A DNA stretch of 64,000 bases. Origin: an uncultured Bacilli bacterium (GTDB taxonomy: Bacteria > Bacillota_I > Bacilli_A > RF39 > UBA660). Of this stretch, positions 47,120-56,615 are shown piece after piece (the stretch's first letter is position 1; each line of letters opens with the position of its first letter). Where the stretch lies: assembly GCA_934098705.1 (NCBI GenBank), contig CAKOPC010000001.1:248001-312000 (forward strand). Reading direction: 5' to 3'. A program made the position numbers and the translations under genes. The notes under the pieces are model-generated. The model ran no database searches, was not told the DNA's origin, and saw nothing but the letters and a program-made list of their open reading frames with translations.

Positions 47120-48856
47120 TTACTCTTTAATAGTTATTTTTAGTTCATCAAGTTGCTTCTTTGATACACTATTTGGAGCTTCACACATTAAATCTGTCGC
47201 AGAAGTAGTTTTTGGAAAAGCAATTACATCACGTATATTTTCTGTTTGTGCTAAAAGCATTGTAAGTCTATCAAGTCCAAGAGCAAAACCACCATGTGGA
47301 GGACAACCATATTTTAATGCCTCAACAAAAAATCCAAATTTTTCTTCTACATCTTCTTTAGATAAAGAAAGTGCCTTAAACATAATTTCTTGTACCTTTT
47401 CATCATGTATACGTATAGAACCACCACCAGCTTCATATCCATTTATAACAATATCATAAGCTTTACTATAACAATTAGCTTTATCATTTAAAAGTTTATC
47501 AACATCCTCATCTTTAGGCATTGTAAATGGATGATGACAAGAAACATATCTATTTTCTTCTTCACTCCATTCAAAAGATGGGAAATCTACTACCCAAAGT
47601 AACTTATAGTCATCCTTTTTTATCAAATTTAAGTCACGTGCCAATTTACATCTTAAAGCACCTAAAGAAGTTTTTACTATATTATATTTACCAGAAACTA
47701 TAAGAACTAAATCATTATCTTTTATATCTAATTTTTTAATTATATTTTTCATTTCTTCTTGACTTAGTAACTTTGAAATGCTTCCTGTTAACTCATTATT
47801 GTATTTTAAGTATGATATTCCTTGTGCTTTATAATTTTTAACAAATAAACTTAGATTATCTAAATCTTTCCTAGAATATAATGATGCAGTATCTTTAACA
47901 ACAATAGCATTTATAATACCACCATCATCTATATCTTTCTTTAAAAATGTCACACTTGTATCTTTTAAAATATCAGTTATATCATTTATCTTCATATCAA
48001 ATCTAAGATCAGGTTTATCACTACCATACATACTTATTGCATCATTATACTTCATTTTTATAAGTGGTAATTTAATATCTATGTTCTTAACATCTTTAAA
48101 AATTTTGGCAACCAATTTTTCACCAAGACTCATTATTTTCTCTTCATCAACAAAAGACGCTTCAACATCTATTTGTGTAAACTCAGGTTGTCTATCAGCA
48201 CGTAAATCTTCATCCCTAAAACATTTAGCAATTTGAAAATATCTTTCAAAACCACTAACCATAAGTAATTGTTTATATATTTGTGGAGATTGTGGCAAAG
48301 CATAAAATTTTCCTTTATTAACTCTTGATGGCACTAAATAATCTCTTGCTCCTTCTGGTGTGCTTTTACAAAGAATTGGCGTTTCAACTTCTAAAAAATC
48401 TAAATTATTTAAAAAATTACGTGCCGAAAACATAATTTTACTTCTAAGTACAAAATTTTCTCTTAATGTTTCTCTTCTTAAATCTAAATATCTATATTTA
48501 AGTCTTGTTTCATCTAAAGCAGTCGTATTATCATCTATTTGAAATGGTAAATCCTTTGATGTATTTATTAAAACTATTTTATCAGCATTAATTTCTATAT
48601 CACCAGTTTTAAGTTTTTTATTTTTATTTTCTCTTTCAACTATAATCCCTGAAACTTCTATTACATATTCTGCCTTCAAAGTATTAGCTAAAGCATAATA
48701 ATCATTTTCCGGTCTTACAACAACTTGTATTACCCCACTTCTATTTCTAAGATCAATAAAAATAAGTCCTCCTAAATTTCTTACTCTACTAACCCACCCA
48801 TTTATTTTTACATTTTCCATAACATTATTAATATTATATACTTTATATTTTTCCAT
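47120..48856 (-). CDS. aspS: Aspartate-tRNA ligase (bacterial type)
   Basis: 578 residues. The OB-fold anticodon domain has VSRVRNLGGLIFIDLRNRSG. The class II core has FRDEDLRADRQPEFTQIDVE (motif 2), the bacterial GAD insert (~280-420) and GFALGLDRLTMLL (motif 3, Arg present). It charges tRNA-Asp. It provides a direct comparison with the AspRS-like half of the fusion gene 2 kb upstream, which is of the archaeal subtype and not a recent duplicate. Confidence 0.97.
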   Translation of the reverse strand: MEKYKVYNINNVMENVKINGWVSRVRNLGGLIFIDLRNRSGVIQVVVRPENDYYALANTLKAEYVIEVSGIIVERENKNKKLKTGDIEINADKIVLINTSKDLPFQIDDNTTALDETRLKYRYLDLRRETLRENFVLRSKIMFSARNFLNNLDFLEVETPILCKSTPEGARDYLVPSRVNKGKFYALPQSPQIYKQLLMVSGFERYFQIAKCFRDEDLRADRQPEFTQIDVEASFVDEEKIMSLGEKLVAKIFKDVKNIDIKLPLIKMKYNDAISMYGSDKPDLRFDMKINDITDILKDTSVTFLKKDIDDGGIINAIVVKDTASLYSRKDLDNLSLFVKNYKAQGISYLKYNNELTGSISKLLSQEEMKNIIKKLDIKDNDLVLIVSGKYNIVKTSLGALRCKLARDLNLIKKDDYKLLWVVDFPSFEWSEEENRYVSCHHPFTMPKDEDVDKLLNDKANCYSKAYDIVINGYEAGGGSIRIHDEKVQEIMFKALSLSKEDVEEKFGFFVEALKYGCPPHGGFALGLDRLTMLLAQTENIRDVIAFPKTTSATDLMCEAPNSVSKKQLDELKITIKE

Positions 48857-48957
48857 ATTTCCTCCTACTTATAAAATCAATTATTTATAATTAACATATT
48901 TTTATTCATATTAAACACCAACATTCTAACACAAATAGTATAATTTTTCAATAAACT

Positions 48958-50727
48958 CTATTCCACTCTAGAACGTCTATTAAAACCTTCAAAATATAAA
49001 TCTATAGGTTCTAATTTTTTTGTATATTTTTGTATTAATTTTTGTATTTTTTCATAATCATATTTTCCATCAAATAAACATGATAAATCATCAAAATCTT
49101 CTCCCATTGCTTTTTCTAACTGTGATAACCAGTTTTTGGGTGATGAAGGAAAAACATGATATATTCCCATCAACAATGATATAAATGGGTATATTAAGGC
49201 AGAACATAACATTTTATTGCTGTATTCATGATTGTTTTTATTAATTTTTTCAAATGAAATCTGTACTCTATACGTTAATAATAATTCATCTAATTTATAT
49301 AATGTATAGTTTTGTTTAATATCCATACATTTTTTATACCTATCATTATACATTTTTTTATTACCACAATAAAAATTTAGCATACTTGCATAATTTATTC
49401 CCAATGCATCTACTGTTTTTATCTTATAATCAAGATTTTCTAATGAATTTATAAAAATTTCCACCCATTTTCCGTTTTTATCGTAATAACAATGCGTTGA
49501 AGAGCCTCTACCTTTTACAACACAATATATATCTGTATCATAACTATTAATACCACAATTACTATTTATAAAATAAATGTCATCACGTTTTACATATTTT
49601 AAAACCTCATGCTTTATATCTATAAAATCAATATCAAGACAGTCAAATAATTGTTTTTTATTTAATTTGATTGGATCATTTACAAAATAATTATTATTTA
49701 TATTAGAAAGTTTTTTCGCAAGAGCTATTATTTTCTTCTTTGACAATTCAAAAAACGAAAAAATTAATTGATTACTTTTTTCTTTATCAATGTTATAATA
49801 AATACTTTCAAAAACATTTATTATATCAATTAATGAATCGAATTTTGAATTTGATTTAATATAACGATTTAATTCAGTTATATTATTTTCATTCAATTTT
49901 AAATAACATTGAAAATATTTTTTGGCAATAAGTAACACAGCCTCTCCATGTATTATATTTGAATTTAGTGAAGAAATTGAGTGCGCTAGAGTGTGTAAAG
50001 AAATACAAGAAGATAAACTTTCAACTTTACCTGATAATTCGCTTATTTTAATAATATCTTGAGCCTTAATATTATCAAAATCATTGATAATTCTAATTAT
50101 ATTATCAACGCACAACAAACTTATTTTTTTACTTTCAAGAGTGCTTTTATTTGATATATAACATTCAACGGCATGCATAAAACAATCAAATGCACCCAAT
50201 ACTTTTTGAGACAAACTTAGAGATTTTACAAACATTTCATCCTTATATACAAAATCAGGTACAATTAAATTAGAAAATATAGATCTTTTTTCTCCATTAT
50301 TTGTTATAACAGAATACCCATTATGCTCACTACCGGTTCCAAAAGTTGTTGGAATCGCAATAATAGTTTTAGCAACTTTTAAATTGTTAATATCTTTTTT
50401 CTTAAGAAAATAATTCCAAATATCTTTTTTTGGAGTATCATAAAAAATTGAAACGGCTTTTGCAACATCTATTACACTGCCACCTCCAAGTGCTATAATT
50501 TTATTACAATTATTTTTCTTTAATAATTGTATTGAATCGATAACCATACCAAGTGTAGGATTTGGACCAACTTTACCATAAATAATTATTTTTTTTGCTT
50601 TTTTTTCTATAATTGATAAAAATTTACGGTTTATTTTATTAAAATAATTAGAAGTTATTAATAAAACATTATCATCCATATGATCCATTTCTTCTACACT
50701 TTTAACATAAATTAATTGATTTTTCAT
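48958..50727 (-). CDS. Fused iron-type alcohol dehydrogenase - nucleotidyltransferase-like protein
   Basis: 589 residues from the ATG at 50727, after GGAGG. Residues 1-~350 are a group III Fe-ADH/glycerol dehydrogenase-like fold: NAD site GGGSVIDVAK (81-90), TFGTGSEHNG, and metal ligands Asp181, His185, His245/249, His260 all conserved. Residues ~375-589 resemble a pol-beta-fold nucleotidyltransferase: NSNCGINSYDTDIYCVV gives the DxD pair, and VEIFI may hold the third acid. It lies 19 bp after the GluTR-AspRS fusion, the likely partner. A step that reduces an aldehyde and then transfers a nucleotide is inferred. Confidence 0.72.
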   Translation of the reverse strand: MKNQLIYVKSVEEMDHMDDNVLLITSNYFNKINRKFLSIIEKKAKKIIIYGKVGPNPTLGMVIDSIQLLKKNNCNKIIALGGGSVIDVAKAVSIFYDTPKKDIWNYFLKKKDINNLKVAKTIIAIPTTFGTGSEHNGYSVITNNGEKRSIFSNLIVPDFVYKDEMFVKSLSLSQKVLGAFDCFMHAVECYISNKSTLESKKISLLCVDNIIRIINDFDNIKAQDIIKISELSGKVESLSSCISLHTLAHSISSLNSNIIHGEAVLLIAKKYFQCYLKLNENNITELNRYIKSNSKFDSLIDIINVFESIYYNIDKEKSNQLIFSFFELSKKKIIALAKKLSNINNNYFVNDPIKLNKKQLFDCLDIDFIDIKHEVLKYVKRDDIYFINSNCGINSYDTDIYCVVKGRGSSTHCYYDKNGKWVEIFINSLENLDYKIKTVDALGINYASMLNFYCGNKKMYNDRYKKCMDIKQNYTLYKLDELLLTYRVQISFEKINKNNHEYSNKMLCSALIYPFISLLMGIYHVFPSSPKNWLSQLEKAMGEDFDDLSCLFDGKYDYEKIQKLIQKYTKKLEPIDLYFEGFNRRSRVE

Positions 50728-50746
50728 TTCATTACCTCCATAAAAC

Positions 50747-52618
50747 TTATAACTGAACATCTTTAAATACTTTACAACTATTTGTTGTAGATAACTCTAA
50801 CACCAACGCGACAACAGCATCAATAGAAATTGAAAATCCTCCATGTCTTATTTTATTGTTTAATATTTTTATGTATGCAGCATATTTATCAATATAATTG
50901 TTTGATAAATATAAATTCTTTTCAATTTCTTTTTTATCAGTTGATCTTTGTCCCCCTGAAGCATAGCAAATATTTTTATAATAAGCCTTAAAAGTATTAA
51001 CTCTACCATCAGCATCTAAACTATGATAAAATCTTCTAAAATTTATTGGAAACTTGTTAATCATATAAAAATTCGTCTTATATTTTTTATTTATATAATT
51101 TGACAAAATAATTAATTGATTGTCATTAAATGTTACTCCGTATTTTATATTATAATTCAAACTATCATTAATTATTTTAAAGGCCGTATCATATGAAATT
51201 GTTACTATTTTATTAAAGTTAGAACAAATATTGGATAAAACAAATTGAATAAATTCACAAAAGAAATTTTCAACTTGTTTATAATTTTTATTTTGAAATT
51301 CACACGAAAACATTTGAAATTCATACATACTATTTATGCCAATATCTTCATTTCTAAAAACATGAGAAATATCATATACATTAGAGAATCCATTATTTAC
51401 TAAAATCTGTAACAGTAATTGAGAAGATTGTTTCAAATAATATTTTTCGTTATTAAAAGACATACTAAATGCTGTATTTTCACTTTCTGTAGCAAGTGTT
51501 AACAATACTGGTATATCGACCTCAACAAATTTATTTTTTTCCATTGCTTTTCTAATTCTTGAATTAATTAAATTTCTAGTTTCAATGACTTTTTTATATT
51601 GTAAATCTTTAATATTATAATTTATTGTAGTAACTTTGGTTACACCATTTAAAAAACTATTTATATAATTCAAAATAATATTTTCAGCAGAATTATTTCC
51701 CTTTTTTCTTATGTTTTCATTTTCTCTACCTATGTTAATAAAATCATCCAAAACCATAATTTTATTATTTTTCTTTTCATACTTCACATCACACAACAAA
51801 CTTGGACTAGAAATATCATAAATATTTGTAAATAAAGCATTATATTTTTTTATAAAAGAAGTGGTAAAATCATTATTTTCCAAAGCAATTATACAATTTG
51901 AAATCTCATTATTATCAATTTCTTGGTATTGTTTAAATTGAATAAATTTTTCATTTTTCAAATTACTTTGTCTAGTATAAACAATAACTTTTATATTTTT
52001 TTCACTTAATGCTTTTGCAATTAATTTACCTGACTTGCCATATCCAAATAAAACAATTTCATTTATGTTATCCTTTTCTACACAATCCGCCAATACTCTT
52101 TCTAACGACACATTGCCATCACTAATACTAGTATTTTTTCTAACATCTAACATCAAATCATTTAGAACTTTAACTAATCCCTCATATTGTTTATTCATAT
52201 TTAAACCATTTACAACCTGAGCATATACTTGAATATCACCATAAACAAGACTATGCATTCCTACAGATGTTTCCGCCAAATAAATCAAAGCCTCTTTTCC
52301 ATAATAGGTTTTTATTTTACAAATTAAAGATTGAAAAAAAGATAATTTATCTTTATCAACACAATCAATCCAAAGTTTTTTTAATAATCCTATAGCTAAA
52401 TTTTCTTCTAAATTCTGTGCCATAGCTACTAACAAAGAACCATTACACTTATTAATTATAACAGGATCACTTATTCCAAAATATTTATTTTTATTTTCTT
52501 CATACGTTTTAAATAACTTATCATATGATATTTGGATTGTTTTCAAAACATCATTTAACATTGCTTTATCCTTACTACTTAATTTTTCATAAACTAAACT
52601 TATACATATTATATTCAT
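50747..52618 (-). CDS. Fused glutamyl-tRNA-reductase-like - archaeal-type AspRS/AsnRS-like protein
   Basis: 623 residues. Residues 1-~290 resemble glutamyl-tRNA reductase: catalytic Cys58 in INKCNGSLLVAMA (cf. STCNRTE), SLVYGDIQVYAQV (123-135) and a Rossmann loop FGYGKSG (191-197). The GluTR dimerisation tail is replaced by a class II synthetase core (~345-623) of archaeal AspRS/AsnRS type: FRNEDIG (motif 2, 421-427), FRRFYHSLDADGR, SGGQRSTD, and motif 3 GFSISIDAVVALVLEL with Ala601 where Arg binds ATP. There is no OB-fold anticodon domain. It may activate an amino acid and reduce it to an aldehyde. The RBS is GAGGTT. Confidence 0.8.
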   Translation of the reverse strand: MNIICISLVYEKLSSKDKAMLNDVLKTIQISYDKLFKTYEENKNKYFGISDPVIINKCNGSLLVAMAQNLEENLAIGLLKKLWIDCVDKDKLSFFQSLICKIKTYYGKEALIYLAETSVGMHSLVYGDIQVYAQVVNGLNMNKQYEGLVKVLNDLMLDVRKNTSISDGNVSLERVLADCVEKDNINEIVLFGYGKSGKLIAKALSEKNIKVIVYTRQSNLKNEKFIQFKQYQEIDNNEISNCIIALENNDFTTSFIKKYNALFTNIYDISSPSLLCDVKYEKKNNKIMVLDDFINIGRENENIRKKGNNSAENIILNYINSFLNGVTKVTTINYNIKDLQYKKVIETRNLINSRIRKAMEKNKFVEVDIPVLLTLATESENTAFSMSFNNEKYYLKQSSQLLLQILVNNGFSNVYDISHVFRNEDIGINSMYEFQMFSCEFQNKNYKQVENFFCEFIQFVLSNICSNFNKIVTISYDTAFKIINDSLNYNIKYGVTFNDNQLIILSNYINKKYKTNFYMINKFPINFRRFYHSLDADGRVNTFKAYYKNICYASGGQRSTDKKEIEKNLYLSNNYIDKYAAYIKILNNKIRHGGFSISIDAVVALVLELSTTNSCKVFKDVQL

Positions 52619-52683
52619 ACTTAACCTCGATTCTATTTTTTATTTACAAATTCAAATAAGAGACGTTATATTATTACTAAAGA
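52619..52683. other. Leader of the fusion cassette, no clear promoter
   Basis: The 65 bp between the terminator and the fusion start contain only AT-rich candidates (for example TATAAC). I could not assign a -35/-10 pair with confidence. The 150 bp to the right of the terminator (52728-52886) show no gene. Confidence 0.4.
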
Positions 52684-52727
52684 GTAAAAAAATGACACCA
52701 AAAAACAAAATTTATTTTAGTGTCATC
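52684..52727 (-). terminator. Intrinsic terminator between the glycosidase and fusion genes
   Basis: On the minus strand ATGACAC and GTGTCAT form the stem, followed by T7. It isolates the fusion cassette from upstream transcription. Confidence 0.75.
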
Positions 52728-52886
52728 TCAAAAATAAACAACATATCAAAACATACATAACTACCACAAACTTCAAAAAAATTCATAAATAACCATCTCT
52801 TCAAAATAAAATTTAAGAATAGTTTGCCATGTTTTTAAAATTTGTCAATACCCTAAAGTTAACTTTTAAAAATATATTAGAAAAAT

Positions 52887-54059
52887 CTAATTTTCCTCCA
52901 AAAAAGTCCTTAGTCCTTTTACCTCTTCCTCTAAACACTTATTATCATTACTAACTAAAAAGTCATATCTAAAAAGACTAAATCCATTATATTTAGAAAC
53001 TTTCATACTCTCTTTTATCTCATTTCTTATAATATCACTATTATTAATCCATTCGTAATATCCATCTTTAGCATACTTATCTTCCTTACCTGATTTATAA
53101 AGAGCAAGTGCTATAACAAGTTTTGTATCATTATTAAGTATAATATTATTCCAAACATTTAAAGTATCTATAAAGGGCATTGTACTATTTAAAAAACCAT
53201 AATATAACTGAGGCATTACTATATCTATATAATTATTATTCTTAAGAATAAATTCTATATCTAAATACTCATTATTTAAATTATTTTTTATATTACCTTG
53301 AGGAGATATAATAAATAGAACATCTTTATTTATACTTTTTATAGCGTCATAAGTACTTTTTATAAGTTTATTTATATTATTTATTCTATATTCAAAAAGT
53401 GTTAAACCATTACCCTCTTTATTATAATTTTCTATATCTATTGTATTTGATGGATAAAAATAATCATCATATAAAATACCATCAACCCTGTAATTTGAAA
53501 CTATTTCTTTAACACCATTTATTATAAGTTCTAACACACTACTATCTGCAGGATTTAAATATATACCATTTTTAACTTCCATTTTATTAGTATTAATAAA
53601 TTTAGATATATTATCATCACCACTTATACTTGATAAATCATTATTACTTCTTACTCTATATGGATTAATCCAAGCATAAATTTTTATATTTTTTTTATGT
53701 GCTTCATTTATAAAATACTCTAAAATATCAAGATCTATTTTATCATTATAAACAACACTACTTCTATAAAATATATTAGATTTATATATAGCATCACAAA
53801 AAGGTCTTACTTGTAATATAATAGTATTTAATTTGAAGTCATAAACAACCCCTATCATTTCCTTTATATAATTTTTCTTACCATTTATATCCATATTCTT
53901 TAATTTACTAAGTTCAATAAAAGATACAAAAACACCCCTTACATCTTCATTTTTATTATCTATAATACTATTACTATCATTATCTTTTTTATCAAAAATA
54001 CAATAAAAAAAAGATGATAATATAAGTAAAATAAAAAAAGTTAAAATAATCTTTTTCAT
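52887..54059 (-). CDS. Lipoprotein- or membrane-bound GHL10 (YngK-like) glycosidase
   Basis: 390 residues. An N-terminal helix (ILTFFILLILSSFFYCIF) has a Cys that could be lipidated. It is followed by a TIM-barrel domain of family GHL10 (PF02638): RGVFVSFIELS, LQVRPFCDAIY, YAWINPYRVRS, DGILYDDYFYPS, ISPQGNIKNN and DIVMPQLYYGF. Related proteins act on peptidoglycan or exopolysaccharide outside the cell. The start overlaps the spoIVFB stop by 4 bp, so it ends the mre-spoIVF operon. Confidence 0.82.
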   Translation of the reverse strand: MKKIILTFFILLILSSFFYCIFDKKDNDSNSIIDNKNEDVRGVFVSFIELSKLKNMDINGKKNYIKEMIGVVYDFKLNTIILQVRPFCDAIYKSNIFYRSSVVYNDKIDLDILEYFINEAHKKNIKIYAWINPYRVRSNNDLSSISGDDNISKFINTNKMEVKNGIYLNPADSSVLELIINGVKEIVSNYRVDGILYDDYFYPSNTIDIENYNKEGNGLTLFEYRINNINKLIKSTYDAIKSINKDVLFIISPQGNIKNNLNNEYLDIEFILKNNNYIDIVMPQLYYGFLNSTMPFIDTLNVWNNIILNNDTKLVIALALYKSGKEDKYAKDGYYEWINNSDIIRNEIKESMKVSKYNGFSLFRYDFLVSNDNKCLEEEVKGLRTFLEEN

Positions 54060-54826
54060 ATTCTATCTCCATAAACCATATCTAAATACTTTCTTTCTGT
54101 TATATAACTTTTTCTAAAGTTTATAACATGACACCTATCCTTATACATATTATTTAAATTATTTATAACCTTTACCCTTTTAAAATTATATCTTTTTAAA
54201 TATCTTTCAAGTAAAAACCTATTATAAATTACATCTTGATACTTTAAATACTTTGACACTTCAAATAATAAAACCATACCTAAAATAATCATATTATAAC
54301 TTCTATTTATAATAAATAATATAATTATAAATATATATGATATTAATATAACTATTTTATTACTTATTTTAAAATTAAATATTTTATAAAGTAAAAGATT
54401 AAATAATTTACCACCATCTAAAGGATATATAGGTAATAAATTAAATACTAATAAAGTTAAGTTATACCCTCTTACCATTTCATAAAAGTTATTATTTATA
54501 ATATTTAATTTATAAAGTACAAAGTATAAAAAAAATCCTGAAATTTGAAATACTGGTCCCATAATAAGTATTAATAATTCTTCTTTTATTGGTTTATTTA
54601 TATCACAATCAAACTTTACAACTCCTCCAGTTGGATAAATATGTATTTCATCTACTTTCCATTTAAATATTTTAGCACATATTAAATGTCCTACTTCATG
54701 TATAATAATAAGTGATAAAAATATAAGAAATGGTTTAAACATACCACTTAATATAACAAGTAATATAAGTATAAAAAAGGTACTATCAAACTTAAATATA
54801 TTCTTTATATGATAATGCCTTTCCAT
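54056..54826 (-). CDS. spoIVFB: Site-2 protease SpoIVFB
   Basis: 256 residues, four to six membrane helices. The zinc site is HEVGHLICAK (HExxH), with the NLLPIYPLDGG third ligand motif. IYPTGGVVKF is typical of the SpoIVFB branch. The C-terminal CBS domain is absent or very short (about 70 residues). It processes pro-sigma-K in sporulating Bacillus. It overlaps spoIVFA by 35 bp, as in Bacillus order. Confidence 0.88.
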   Translation of the reverse strand: MERHYHIKNIFKFDSTFFILILLVILSGMFKPFLIFLSLIIIHEVGHLICAKIFKWKVDEIHIYPTGGVVKFDCDINKPIKEELLILIMGPVFQISGFFLYFVLYKLNIINNNFYEMVRGYNLTLLVFNLLPIYPLDGGKLFNLLLYKIFNFKISNKIVILISYIFIIILFIINRSYNMIILGMVLLFEVSKYLKYQDVIYNRFLLERYLKRYNFKRVKVINNLNNMYKDRCHVINFRKSYITERKYLDMVYGDRI

Positions 54827-55397
54827 CTTTATAAAAAGCTAAATATAAGGTATTACCATCTGTCATACCTAAAAACTCTCCCTTTTTTACATAATCATAA
54901 ATTTTAACATTAGAAGAACTTACATTACCATACCATATATCAACTCCATTAGATGTTTGAATTATAACAGTATTATTAAAATCATCTTTCTTTCCAATAA
55001 AAGTTACTATTCCCTCACTTATTATAGGTATTAAATAATTATCTGTAACACTTAAAGATACTCCATCTTTATATATACTTAAACTATTATATTTTAAGCT
55101 CTCATTAAATACCTCTTTAGAATTATTTAAGCTACCATCAAAAGGTATTATATCTTTAAAATACTTATTTATAAAACTTTTAAAACTAGCAAAAGAAAAA
55201 TTAGTTTCATAAATAAACTTATAAATAGTTTTACTATTATTACTATCATATTTAAGTACTATTAAACCAGTAATTAATATAATAATACATATAAGTATCT
55301 TAGAAAATAAATATTTAACAAACTTTGATACTTTAAATTCTCCATTACTTTCTTTTTTACTTATTAAATCTCTTATTCTTTTATTATTATAATTCAT
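54792..55397 (-). CDS. spoIVFA: SpoIVFA-like degenerate M23 peptidase
   Basis: 201 residues from the ATG at 55397. A basic cytoplasmic start, a membrane helix (ILICIIILITGLIVLKY) and an external M23/LytM-like barrel (GIVTFIGKKDDFNNTVIIQ, then GVDIWYGNV and VKKGEFLGMTDGN) form the architecture of SpoIVFA. The M23 metal-binding H and HxH are lacking. It would anchor and inhibit SpoIVFB in the forespore membrane. It is placed between mreD and spoIVFB. Confidence 0.85.
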   Translation of the reverse strand: MNYNNKRIRDLISKKESNGEFKVSKFVKYLFSKILICIIILITGLIVLKYDSNNSKTIYKFIYETNFSFASFKSFINKYFKDIIPFDGSLNNSKEVFNESLKYNSLSIYKDGVSLSVTDNYLIPIISEGIVTFIGKKDDFNNTVIIQTSNGVDIWYGNVSSSNVKIYDYVKKGEFLGMTDGNTLYLAFYKDGKALSYKEYI

Positions 55398-55423
55398 TAT
55401 TATCACCCATAAAATAATATGAA

Positions 55424-55876
55424 CTATTTATAATATTTATGTTTAAAGTATAATAATTTATAAAGTATTAAATTAACTATTATATTAATATAAAAGTATT
55501 TTATAAAGAACTTTATAAACTCTATAAAAGTATAACTATTATAACTTATAACATTTATTATAAATATAGAAAAACTATATATAAATGTTATAATTATAGT
55601 TAAAATAATAATATTTTTTATATCAAATTTATATTTCTTAAAATAGTAATCTATAAAGATAGGTATTATAAATAATATAATTATTAAATAGTAATTATCT
55701 AAATAAAAAATAGCATATAAGTATTCTAAAATAATAAATAAAATGATAAAATTTTTTCTATTAAATACTTTATAAAAAACTATAAAACTAGTAATAAAGA
55801 TACTTATACCATTTATAAAATAACTTTGTAAATGATTTAATAAAAATATAGTTAAAAGTATTAATATCTTAATCAT
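55424..55876 (-). CDS. mreD: Rod shape-determining protein MreD
   Basis: 150 residues, almost wholly hydrophobic with about five membrane helices, in the position of mreD directly after mreC (overlap 8 bp). Sequence motifs of MreD are weak, so the call rests on size, topology and neighbour. It would link MreC to the elongasome. Confidence 0.78.
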   Translation of the reverse strand: MIKILILLTIFLLNHLQSYFINGISIFITSFIVFYKVFNRKNFIILFIILEYLYAIFYLDNYYLIIILFIIPIFIDYYFKKYKFDIKNIIILTIIITFIYSFSIFIINVISYNSYTFIEFIKFFIKYFYINIIVNLILYKLLYFKHKYYK

Positions 55877-56615
55877 TAAATTTATTGCCTATTATACTAA
55901 CATAATATATATCTTTTAAGTTTTGACAAGTAACATATATTTTATTATCAAATACCTTTATTTTACCAACATATATATCTTTTGGTATAACACCATATCC
56001 TGTTGTTAAAACTTTATCATTTTCTTTTATAATACTTTTATCTGTAATATCTTTAAGTATTAAATAATCTTTATAAAACCCATCTATTACTCCATATGAT
56101 ACTCCCCTATCATTTTCTATTTTTACAGTAAATTTTATATCTTTTATAAGTTTTACATAAGATGTATCATAAAAGGTATCTTTTATAAGACCTATTAAAC
56201 CATTATTTGATATAACAGCCATATTTTTATCTATTCCATCTTTAACACCCTTATCAATAACTAAAGTATCATTAAAGTTATTATCATATAAAATAATTGT
56301 AGCACTATATATATTAAATGTATTATAAGTATTCTTTAAAGACAACATATCTTTTAAATATGTAATATCACTATCTAAACTTTTATATTCATTTATTTTT
56401 TCTTTTAACACCATATTTTCTATTTCAAGTTTATTTTTAGACTTTAATAAATTGTTATTATTTATTATCTGTTTTATATATATACAAGGATATGATATAT
56501 ATTTAGTAATATTAAATATATTATTTTTTAAAAGATAAAAACTTAAAAAGAATATAAATATTATAATAATTACAATTAAATAAAAGTAACTTGTTTTAGA
56601 CTTTTTATATTTCAT
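55869..56615 (-). CDS. mreC: Rod shape-determining protein MreC
   Basis: 248 residues. A membrane helix (YFYLIVIIIIFIFFLSFYLL), then a coiled coil (ENMVLKEKINEYKSLDSDI) and the two beta domains (DTLVIDKGVKDGIDKNMAVI, then GLIGLIKDT and NDKVLTTGYGVIPKDIYVGKI) give the MreC layout. It scaffolds the cell-wall elongation machinery. It overlaps radC by 4 bp and mreD by 8 bp. No mreB is found beside it. Confidence 0.93.
   Translation of the reverse strand: MKYKKSKTSYFYLIVIIIIFIFFLSFYLLKNNIFNITKYISYPCIYIKQIINNNNLLKSKNKLEIENMVLKEKINEYKSLDSDITYLKDMLSLKNTYNTFNIYSATIILYDNNFNDTLVIDKGVKDGIDKNMAVISNNGLIGLIKDTFYDTSYVKLIKDIKFTVKIENDRGVSYGVIDGFYKDYLILKDITDKSIIKENDKVLTTGYGVIPKDIYVGKIKVFDNKIYVTCQNLKDIYYVSIIGNKFND

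Noticed and set aside
47120..52618. AspRS-like half of the fusion as a recent duplicate of aspS
   Set aside because: aspS here is bacterial type with GAD insert; the fusion half lacks the insert and has archaeal-type motifs, so they are not recent paralogues.
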